Source: Candidatus Omnitrophota bacterium (GTDB taxonomy: Bacteria; Omnitrophota; Koll11; JAHIPI01). From it: a stretch of 11,248 bases of DNA. The notes beneath the pieces were generated by a model, which was given only the letters and a program-made list of their open reading frames with translations, made no database searches and had not been told where the DNA came from. The DNA lies in the NCBI GenBank assembly GCA_028718265.1, contig JAQUMG010000041.1:1-11248 (forward strand), in the 5' to 3' direction. This document shows, one piece after another, positions 6,615-11,248 of the stretch (position 1 is the first letter of the stretch; each line of letters starts with the position of its first letter). The position numbers were made by a program, and so were the translations under genes.

Positions 6615-8225
6615 TTAATTGTTAGTTCTTTTCTCTATCTCTGCAGAGAAATACCCGCCAGTCATACCGTCGATATTTGCGGTCAGTTCCTGGACACGCA
6701 ATTCTTTGTCGATCTTCTTATTCAAATCTTTCGGCGGATTTTGGAGCAGCTCAAGCTGTATTCTGCGTCTTTCAAAATAGAGTCTCGTTGTTTCATCTAT
6801 AATGTCATTGCGCAGCTCGACCATCAGCTTACTTCTTGTATCTATAGATGTCTGGTCGTCGTTCCAGATTAGTTTGCCCAGATCCCAGGAACAAGTTATG
6901 TCCCAGCCGGTATTTTCGTCATCAGGTCCCGTTACCCACACATCGGGGTTTGTACCTGAATCCCAGTGTATTCCCCGAGAGCTGTCTTTTTCGACGCCGA
7001 AAGAAAGCGTAGGTAATAATGCTTTTGTCTTGGCTGCCCTGCGCCATTTTAAAATTTTATCGGGATTTACTTCAGCGTATTCTATAGCTACTTTCTGCAC
7101 TTCTCTGAAGGTTGGCTCATGAGAAAAGTTTTGCATCAGGTCATCTATGCCGGAAAGCGCAATTTTTTCGTTTACTTCATAGATATCGCCCGTCGATTCA
7201 AATACGCCGTCTTCGGCGGTAATCCATAAAACATCGCGGTCATTGCATAATGCTATAAAGCTTATTTTTCTTTCCGACAGGCCCCGATTAAATTCTTTCC
7301 ATGTGTTTTCTTCTTCGGAAAATCTAAAAACGCCTTTTTCTGTGGCTAAAAATAAAAAACCGCTTTTCTGCGGAGAAGATATGAGGTTATTAACCGCAGA
7401 GGTTGTTAATCCGCTTTTTGGCAGTCTTTCCCACGATTTACCGCCGTCTTCGCTTTTGAATATCCCCCTTTTTGTCGCTAAATAAAGAATGGAAGGATTG
7501 ATCGGATCTAGTGTAATATAACTACGTGGCTTTCCGGGAAACTCTGCTTCTTCCGCATATTCTTTTTCCTGTCCCTCACCATTAGTAGGATCCGCAAAAA
7601 ATATCTTTTCCCATGTCTTGCCGCAGTTTTTGGATTTAGAGAGGCCGCCTTCCGATGAAACAAACAGAATTTCGGGATCAAGAAAATTTTGTGCGATAGA
7701 CCGTATATTCTTATCCGATATGCCATCGGCGGATTTTACCCAATTGGCCCCACCATTTTCACTTTTATATACGGAATTTTCGGTTATGGCGAATACAATG
7801 TCCGCATCATCGATGTCTATTAACAGCATAAGGACATCGTGCTCCCGTATATTACGCGATGCAGCGGACCATTTTGCCCCTCCGTTTTCTGATTTGAAAA
7901 TTCCCGAACCCGTTGCCAGATATATCACTGCGGAGTTCTTGGGATTTATAGCGATAAAATTTATAAATTTACCCGCACCCGGTACTTTAAAGATATTTTT
8001 CCAGGTGTTACCGCTATCGGTGGTTTTCAGAAGAGCGCCGTTCGACCCGGCATAAATTATGTTCGGATTGTTTTTATCTATGGACAACGAGGTAAATTTG
8101 TAGCCGGCAAGCCCCATGCTTTTACTCATCCATTTTACTTCTGCATGAGCGATTTCACAATAAAACATCAATAAAATTAAGATAATAGATACGTGGATTT
8201 TACTGCCTCTACCTATATATTGCAC
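6615..8225 (-). CDS. Secreted Ycf48-like beta-propeller with possible TolC-like C-terminal region
   Basis: This 536-residue protein begins with GTG at 8225, placed 6 nt after a perfect AAGGAGG. A signal peptide ends at AHA/EV (cleavage after 28). Residues about 40-350 hold seven repeats of the form IIYAG..G-KS.DGG.TW. Asp-box motifs are seen near 70-75, 112-119, 155-162, 198-205, 258-265 and 303-309, plus a seventh degenerate blade ending near 345. This fits a seven-bladed propeller of the Ycf48/BNR sort. Residues about 370-530 differ: NPDKILKWRRAAKTKALLPTLSFG resembles the helix-then-strand start of TolC-family proteins. WDITCSWDLG and a long charged helix follow. The protein probably works in the periplasm or at the outer membrane. 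It converges on the pilin-like gene with 21 bp between stops. Ligand and role are unknown. Confidence 0.82.
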   Translation of the reverse strand: MQYIGRGSKIHVSIILILLMFYCEIAHAEVKWMSKSMGLAGYKFTSLSIDKNNPNIIYAGSNGALLKTTDSGNTWKNIFKVPGAGKFINFIAINPKNSAVIYLATGSGIFKSENGGAKWSAASRNIREHDVLMLLIDIDDADIVFAITENSVYKSENGGANWVKSADGISDKNIRSIAQNFLDPEILFVSSEGGLSKSKNCGKTWEKIFFADPTNGEGQEKEYAEEAEFPGKPRSYITLDPINPSILYLATKRGIFKSEDGGKSWERLPKSGLTTSAVNNLISSPQKSGFLFLATEKGVFRFSEEENTWKEFNRGLSERKISFIALCNDRDVLWITAEDGVFESTGDIYEVNEKIALSGIDDLMQNFSHEPTFREVQKVAIEYAEVNPDKILKWRRAAKTKALLPTLSFGVEKDSSRGIHWDSGTNPDVWVTGPDDENTGWDITCSWDLGKLIWNDDQTSIDTRSKLMVELRNDIIDETTRLYFERRRIQLELLQNPPKDLNKKIDKELRVQELTANIDGMTGGYFSAEIEKRTNN

Positions 8226-8282
8226 TTATTACCTCCTTTTGGTTAGTAATTGATATAGTTAGATTTTGAGAGCAGGGATTTT

Positions 8283-8311
8283 AGTATATATATCTTAAAA
8301 AGGGTTGTCAA
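8283..8311 (-). promoter_or_regulatory. sigma70-type promoter for the propeller gene
   Basis: Read on the minus strand, TTGACA (8311-8306) and TATACT (8288-8283) are separated by exactly 17 bp. Transcription would start near 8276, leaving a leader of about 50 nt up to the GTG at 8225. The close match to consensus suggests strong constitutive expression. Confidence 0.75.
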
Positions 8312-8401
8312 GTATTTTTCCGGTAGAGTTTAAATTTATTTAATATTTTATGTTTTGACAATATTTATCGTTTATTACTTTTAACGTAACTCTAAATGTC
8401 A

Positions 8402-8417
8402 CGGATAATCATATCCG
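8402..8417. repeat. small perfect inverted repeat upstream of tRNA-Phe
   Basis: CGGATA (8402-8407) and TATCCG (8412-8417) form a 6-bp stem with a 4-nt loop, followed on the plus strand by ATTTTATTTTCTT. It could be a weak terminator or an operator-like palindrome. No transcript is known to arrive from upstream, and the rest of 8226-8428 is AT-rich with no gene I can see. Confidence 0.35.
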
Positions 8418-8428
8418 ATTTTATTTTC

Positions 8429-8457
8429 TTGACGTAACAGAGCATATTTGTTAATAT
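8429..8457 (+). promoter_or_regulatory. promoter for tRNA-Phe
   Basis: TTGACG (8429-8434) and TAATAT (8452-8457) are spaced 17 bp apart. Transcription would begin near 8464, 16 nt before the mature tRNA end at 8480. The -10 matches the consensus only in part. Confidence 0.55.
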
Positions 8458-8479
8458 TGTCATACTATTCTACCAATAT

Positions 8480-8555
8480 GCCGAGGTAGCTCAGGTGGTA
8501 GAGCGCGGCCCTGAAAAGGCCGGCGTCGACGGTTCAACTCCGCCCCTCGGCACCA
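8480..8555 (+). tRNA. tRNA-Phe (anticodon GAA)
   Basis: The cloverleaf folds fully. The acceptor GCCGAGG (8480-8486) pairs with CCTCGGC (8545-8551). The D stem is GCTC/GAGC and the anticodon stem CGGCC/GGCCG, with loop CTGAAAA giving anticodon GAA. The T loop is TTCAACT. Discriminator A73 and an encoded CCA (8553-8555) are present. One T-stem pair (8529 with 8543) is an A-C mismatch; all other pairs are Watson-Crick. No clear terminator follows. Confidence 0.95.
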
Positions 8556-8613
8556 CTTTTCCCTCACATATATATACGTTTGAGATGCCCATTTTCTTTC
8601 AATAAATTTTCAC

Positions 8614-8642
8614 TTGCCCGCTCTTGCATTAAGATATATAAT
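8614..8642 (+). promoter_or_regulatory. promoter for tRNA-Thr
   Basis: TTGCCC (8614-8619) and a perfect TATAAT (8637-8642) stand 17 bp apart. The expected start, near 8649, falls within the 54-bp palindrome that begins at 8646, so the tRNA precursor would carry most of that palindrome in its 5' leader. Confidence 0.6.
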
Positions 8643-8645
8643 ACG

Positions 8646-8699
8646 TTAGTCCATAGTCGATAGTCTGTAGTTAACTATGGACCATAGACTATGGACTAA
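8646..8699. repeat. 54-bp palindrome made of 7-base units, between tRNA-Thr promoter and tRNA
   Basis: The 27-bp arms are centred on TAGTTAACTA (8668-8677). The outer 13 bp (8646-8658 with 8687-8699) pair perfectly. The only non-Watson-Crick positions are 8659/8686, 8662/8683 and the GU-compatible 8666/8679 and 8667/8678. The left arm is four consecutive heptamers starting at 8647 (TAGTCCA, TAGTCGA, TAGTCTG, TAGTTAA). The right arm holds their inverse (TTAACTA, TGGACCA, TAGACTA, TGGACTA). It looks like an intergenic repeat element. As RNA it would be a long hairpin ending 3 nt before the tRNA-Thr 5' end. Confidence 0.85.
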
Positions 8700-8702
8700 A
8701 GT

Positions 8703-8778
8703 GCTGGCGTAGCTCAGTCGGTAGAGCAGCGGTTTCGTAAACCGCAGGTCAGTGGTTCAAATCCACTCGCCAGCTCCA
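8703..8778 (+). tRNA. tRNA-Thr (anticodon CGU)
   Basis: The acceptor GCTGGCG (8703-8709) pairs with CGCCAGC (8768-8774). The D stem is GCTC/GAGC and the anticodon stem GCGGT/ACCGC, with loop TTCGTAA giving anticodon CGU, which reads ACG. The T arm is AGTGG-TTCAAAT-CCACT. Discriminator T73 and encoded CCA (8776-8778) are present, and all stems pair perfectly. The gene has its own promoter at 8614-8642. Confidence 0.95.
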
Positions 8779-8785
8779 TAAATGA

Positions 8786-8828
8786 GACCATGACTTACGC
8801 GACAGAATGAAGCGTAAGTCATGTGGTC
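8786..8828. repeat. strong hairpin just after tRNA-Thr
   Basis: CATGACTTACGC (8789-8800) pairs perfectly over 12 bp with GCGTAAGTCATG (8812-8823) around an 11-nt loop. Three more pairs (GAC 8786-8788 with GTC 8826-8828) form past a 2-nt bulge. No T-run follows, so it is not a standard terminator, though it could help set the 3' end of the tRNA precursor. The ATG at 8821 that could start the exporter lies in its right arm. Confidence 0.75.
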
Positions 8829-8835
8829 GAATTTA

Positions 8836-8855
8836 CCCCGAGCGAAAGCGAGGGG
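8836..8855 (+). repeat. GNRA-capped hairpin with tandem G-A pairs ahead of the exporter gene
   Basis: The sequence reads CCCC-GA-GC-GAAA-GC-GA-GGGG. As RNA it can form four C-G pairs, a tandem G-A/A-G mismatch of the sheared type, two G-C pairs and a GAAA tetraloop. This is a compact, stable RNA fold made from simple mirrored parts. It lies 7 nt after the hairpin ending at 8828, in the 5' leader or the first codons of the exporter gene. Confidence 0.6.
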
Positions 8856-8877
8856 CTACTTTCCCGCGGGGAGACAC

Positions 8878-10131
8878 TTGGCAAGATTTAGAGATGTTCT
8901 TAAAAACAGGAATTTTTTACTTCTCTGGATCGGTCAGATCATATCCAATTTCGGCGATTGGTTGAATAACATGGCGCTTGTCGCGCTTGTTTACAAAAAA
9001 TCTCCGGGGTCAACTATAGAATTGGCAAAACTGTTATTCTTTGTGGTAATACCCGTTTTTCTTATCGGCCCGATTGCCGGCGTATACGTCGACAGATGGG
9101 ACAGAAAAAGGGTAATGGTAACATCGGACATATTGAGGGGATTATTAGTTTTGTTAATCCCCTTTTTTATTTTACATTTCAACAACTTCCTGCCGGTATA
9201 TATCCTGGTTTTCATTATTTTTTCGATAACGCGCTTCTTCCTTCCGAGTAAAATGGCCATAATCCCGGACGTGGTTCCGCGGAATATGCTGCTTATAGCG
9301 AATACGCTTTCGGATACCACGCGCATGATAACCGCATTCGTGGCCCTTGGCATAGCCGGCATCATAGTGGATAAAATCGGAGCGATAAACAGTTTATATA
9401 TTAACTCCGCAAGTTATTTTCTTTCCGCTTTGTTCATATCGAACATGGTAGTCAAGGATATTATAATCGGGTTTAAAGATGACATATTAAGGACGGGAGA
9501 AGCGCTTAAAGGCGCCATAAGGAAATCCGTCTGGAGTGAAATCAAGGACGGCATTCTCTTTATTACCGAACACAAGGATATGAAATTCGTGGTAAGGACT
9601 TTTTTCCTCCTGATGGCGGGTTTGGGAGCCATAAGCTGCGTTATAATAGTTTTCATACAACAGACCTTCCACTCGGCGACAAAAGATCTGAGCCTTCTGA
9701 CCATGCTTCTGGGATTAGGCTGTTTTATAGGCGCGGTATTTTACGGCAGATTCGGACAGAGTGTTAGAAAAGACAGGATGATTCTTTTCAGTTTGGTCAT
9801 AACGGGTATATTTATAAATGCGTTTGCGCTAAGCGCGCGGTTTACTCCGCATTTTTTGACTTCAGGCATAATTATGCTTCTGATAGGCATAGCGGTAGGC
9901 CCTATAATAGTTTTCCTTAATACAATGGTCCATGAGACCATGCCGCAGGATACCAGGGGGCGGACATTTAGCTCCCTGGAAGTAGTTATCCATCTTGCAT
10001 TTCTGATATTTATGTTCGCCGCGGCCATTTTTGCCGAGCAAGTCGGCAAGATTTGGGTTTTGGTTTTTTGCGGAGTATTTTTTTCGGTATGGGGGCTGGT
10101 CGGGCTTATCAAAAGGAGGAAAGAGGCGTAG
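8878..10131 (+). CDS. MFS transporter, EntS/MFS_3-like efflux permease
   Basis: This inner-membrane protein is 417 residues long from the chosen TTG start. It shows about 12 hydrophobic segments: roughly 12-40, 50-72, 82-105 and so on to the C-terminus. The MFS loop motif appears as GVYVDRWDRKR (68-78) between helices 2 and 3 and again as GRFGQSVRKDR between helices 8 and 9. FLLLWIGQ and NFGDWLNNMALVALVY are typical of the MFS_3 group that includes the siderophore exporter EntS. It would export a small molecule using the proton gradient; the substrate is unknown. TTG at 8878 follows GGGGAG (8868-8873). The frame is open back to ATG 8821, but those 19 residues are encoded by two hairpins and look unlike protein. 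It stands alone after tRNA-Thr and converges on the small minus-strand gene. Confidence 0.85.
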   Translation: MARFRDVLKNRNFLLLWIGQIISNFGDWLNNMALVALVYKKSPGSTIELAKLLFFVVIPVFLIGPIAGVYVDRWDRKRVMVTSDILRGLLVLLIPFFILHFNNFLPVYILVFIIFSITRFFLPSKMAIIPDVVPRNMLLIANTLSDTTRMITAFVALGIAGIIVDKIGAINSLYINSASYFLSALFISNMVVKDIIIGFKDDILRTGEALKGAIRKSVWSEIKDGILFITEHKDMKFVVRTFFLLMAGLGAISCVIIVFIQQTFHSATKDLSLLTMLLGLGCFIGAVFYGRFGQSVRKDRMILFSLVITGIFINAFALSARFTPHFLTSGIIMLLIGIAVGPIIVFLNTMVHETMPQDTRGRTFSSLEVVIHLAFLIFMFAAAIFAEQVGKIWVLVFCGVFFSVWGLVGLIKRRKEA

Positions 10132-10142
10132 AGCCGGTAAAA

Positions 10143-10313
10143 TTATTTTTTCCTGCCGTCCTTATTCGATTTTTTTGACACCAAACATTTTCTATAAAAG
10201 TTACAGACAGGACAGCATATATTTTCTTCATTGCGTTCGCCTCTATACCATTTGGTTTCGCATGTCCAGAATATATGGCACTTTTCGCAGCATTGGAGTT
10301 TTTCTCCGTTCAT
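10143..10313 (-). CDS. Small cysteine-rich protein with duplicated CCx2Cx5C motif
   Basis: This 56-residue protein is read on the minus strand from ATG (10313-10311) to TAA (10145-10143). It contains eight cysteines in two matching sets, CCEKCHIFWTC (8-18) and CCPVCNFYRKC (33-43), joined by a linker with KWYRGERNEEN. Each set is CCx2Cx5C, which suggests an internal duplication and binding of metal, such as zinc or an Fe-S cluster. It has no signal peptide and ends in a lysine-rich tail. AAAGAGG lies 7 nt before the ATG, and a TTGACT-17-TATACT promoter lies upstream, so expression is well supported despite the length. Its stop is 11 bp from the end of the exporter gene. I do not recognise a named family; a regulatory or redox role is speculation. 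Confidence 0.78.
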   Translation of the reverse strand: MNGEKLQCCEKCHIFWTCETKWYRGERNEENICCPVCNFYRKCLVSKKSNKDGRKK

Positions 10314-10350
10314 ATTTGAGCCTCTTTCGTTCTGATAAGTTATCTATCAA

Positions 10351-10379
10351 AGTATATCTCATGGAATAGGATAAGTCAA
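10351..10379 (-). promoter_or_regulatory. promoter for the small cysteine-rich gene
   Basis: On the minus strand TTGACT (10379-10374) and TATACT (10356-10351) are spaced exactly 17 bp. Transcription would start near 10344, giving a leader of about 30 nt. Its -35 box is 2 bp from the -35 box of the divergent promoter for the PAS gene. Confidence 0.75.
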
Positions 10380-10381
10380 GA

Positions 10382-10410
10382 TTGATAATATACCCATTGT
10401 AAGGTATAAT
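10382..10410 (+). promoter_or_regulatory. promoter for the PAS sensor gene
   Basis: TTGATA (10382-10387) and a perfect TATAAT (10405-10410) are spaced 17 bp apart. Transcription would start near 10417, about 24 nt before the ATG at 10441. The -35 lies back to back with the opposite promoter, so both cannot easily be occupied at the same time. Confidence 0.75.
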
Positions 10411-10440
10411 TGGCATTAATGAACCATTAGAGGGAAAATT

Positions 10441-11248
10441 ATGGAAGATAATAAAAAAGCGAAACAAATACCGCCGGACACCGAGATAAAATACAAGGTT
10501 CTGTACGATTCTTCCAGAGATGCCATAATGATAACTATCCCCGAGAAAGGATTTATAAGCGGTAATAAAGCCGCCGTAGAAATGTTCGGCTGTAAGAATG
10601 AATCGGAATTTACATCTTTAACCCCCGCAACATTATCTCCCGAATATCAACCTGACGGAGAACTATCTTCGGTAAAATCCCAGCGTATGATGAAAGTTGC
10701 CATGGAAAAAGGTTCACACTTTTTTGAATGGGTTCACAAGCGGAGAAACGGCGAGGAATTTCCGGCAAATGTTTTACTGAGCAGGATGCAATTGGAAAAC
10801 CAAAGTATCTTACTGGCCACCGTTCGGGATACAAGTGATTATAAAAAAGCGGAAGAAAAATTAAAGCAGATGGCAGCGGAATGGGACAGGACATTTAACG
10901 CCATATCGGACTCTATTTTTATTCAGGATGCAAACCATACCATTATCAGGGTGAATGCGGCCTTTGCTAAAATGATGCACGCAAAGCCCGAGGATCTGAT
11001 AGGCAAAAAATGCTATGAATTAATTCACGGATTAAAAAAGCCATGGCCGGATTGCCCCGCAGAAAAAACGAAGATTGACAAAACTCCTCACGTCGAGGAA
11101 GTAGATGACCCGAACATAGGAATTCCGCTTTTGGTTTCGACGTCTCCTATTATTAACGAAAGCGGAGAGGTTATCGGAGTTGTCCATATTTCGAAGGATA
11201 TAAGCGCGTATAAGAACGAGGAAAAAGAGAGGGCCCAGCTGGCTGCCA
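10441..11248 (+). CDS. PAS-domain sensor protein (3' partial)
   Basis: The first 269 residues are present and the frame is still open at the window edge. The start at 10441 follows GAGGG (10430-10434) with 6-nt spacing and a good promoter. There is no signal peptide or membrane segment in view, so sensing is probably cytoplasmic. Two PAS domains are seen. The first spans about 16-133, with the signature RDAIMIT, a core around NKAAVEMFG, and the end motif VRDTSDYKKAEE. The second spans about 147-260, with DSIFIQD, VNAAFAKMM and the end SKDISAYKNEE. PAS2 holds CYELIHG (191-197) and PDCPAEKT (203-210), a cysteine pair common in PAS domains of sensor kinases. The output domain, histidine kinase or diguanylate cyclase, lies outside the window. 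Whether it controls the divergent cysteine-rich gene is open. Confidence 0.88.
   Translation, partial: MEDNKKAKQIPPDTEIKYKVLYDSSRDAIMITIPEKGFISGNKAAVEMFGCKNESEFTSLTPATLSPEYQPDGELSSVKSQRMMKVAMEKGSHFFEWVHKRRNGEEFPANVLLSRMQLENQSILLATVRDTSDYKKAEEKLKQMAAEWDRTFNAISDSIFIQDANHTIIRVNAAFAKMMHAKPEDLIGKKCYELIHGLKKPWPDCPAEKTKIDKTPHVEEVDDPNIGIPLLVSTSPIINESGEVIGVVHISKDISAYKNEEKERAQLAA

Noticed and set aside
6802..8055. Plus-strand open frames opposite the propeller gene
   Set aside because: They are antisense readings of the repeat-rich propeller; the minus-strand gene has a signal peptide, Asp boxes and a full promoter.
8355..8383. Plus-strand promoter starting from the TTGACA at 8355
   Set aside because: No acceptable -10 box lies 16-18 bp downstream; the promoter at 8429-8457 is better placed for tRNA-Phe.
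8402..8430. Intrinsic terminator before tRNA-Phe
   Set aside because: The stem is only 6 bp, the T-rich tail is broken by A and C, and no plus-strand gene lies upstream to be terminated.
8647..8698. CRISPR-like or satellite array from the 7-base repeats
   Set aside because: Units are only 7 bases without spacers and switch orientation at the centre; a palindromic intergenic repeat explains it better.
8556..8702. T-box, riboswitch or further RNA gene between the two tRNAs
   Set aside because: Apart from the tRNA-Thr promoter and the palindrome I see no conserved riboswitch core or third cloverleaf.
10031..10467. Longer open frames on both strands over the end of the exporter and the region after it
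   Set aside because: They conflict with the exporter's true frame, the divergent promoters and the well-supported cysteine-rich gene at 10143-10313.

Overview
The window carries ordinary bacterial chromosomal genes of moderate GC content, rich in AUA isoleucine codons, with Shine-Dalgarno sites and clear sigma70-type promoters. I infer an uncultured Gram-negative bacterium of the PVC/Omnitrophota sort. The pointers are a pilin-like protein with an FTLIELLVV N-terminus and a C-terminal VDGH motif, a secreted Ycf48-like propeller with a possible TolC-like tail, and a YkgJ/DUF2156 pair. No gene here proves that assignment. No transposase, CRISPR array, phage gene or rRNA is visible.

Left part (1-6593, all plus strand). 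After the tail of an unknown gene (1-117) comes a perfect TATAAT promoter. Its short leader holds two hairpins, and the second looks like an intrinsic terminator sitting ahead of a small cold-shock-domain gene. That gene is followed closely by an RhlE-type DEAD-box RNA helicase, a small exported protein, PurF (first committed step of purine synthesis, with the cysteines for an Fe-S cluster), thioredoxin reductase, a YkgJ-type cysteine-cluster protein, a DUF2156 protein and a pilin-like protein. Gaps run from 33 bp down to ATGA overlaps and no internal terminator is seen, so co-transcription of several of these genes is likely. The cold-shock protein and helicase probably work together on RNA structure. 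PurF, TrxB and YkgJ share a cysteine/redox theme, but a functional link between them is inference.

Middle (6594-8225, minus strand). A convergent gene encodes a secreted seven-repeat beta-propeller joined to a C-terminal region that resembles half of a TolC-like protein. It has a GTG start, a perfect AAGGAGG and a TTGACA-17-TATACT promoter.

Right part. Two tRNA genes (Phe-GAA and Thr-CGU) each have a recognisable promoter. A 54-bp palindrome built of 7-base units lies between the tRNA-Thr promoter and the tRNA. After tRNA-Thr come two strong hairpins that run into the start of an MFS exporter gene, which makes its start codon uncertain. Past the exporter, on the minus strand, is a 56-codon gene for a cysteine-rich protein with a duplicated CCx2Cx5C motif. 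It is short, but its own promoter and ribosome binding site support it. Back to back with its promoter is that of a PAS-domain sensor gene which runs off the window.
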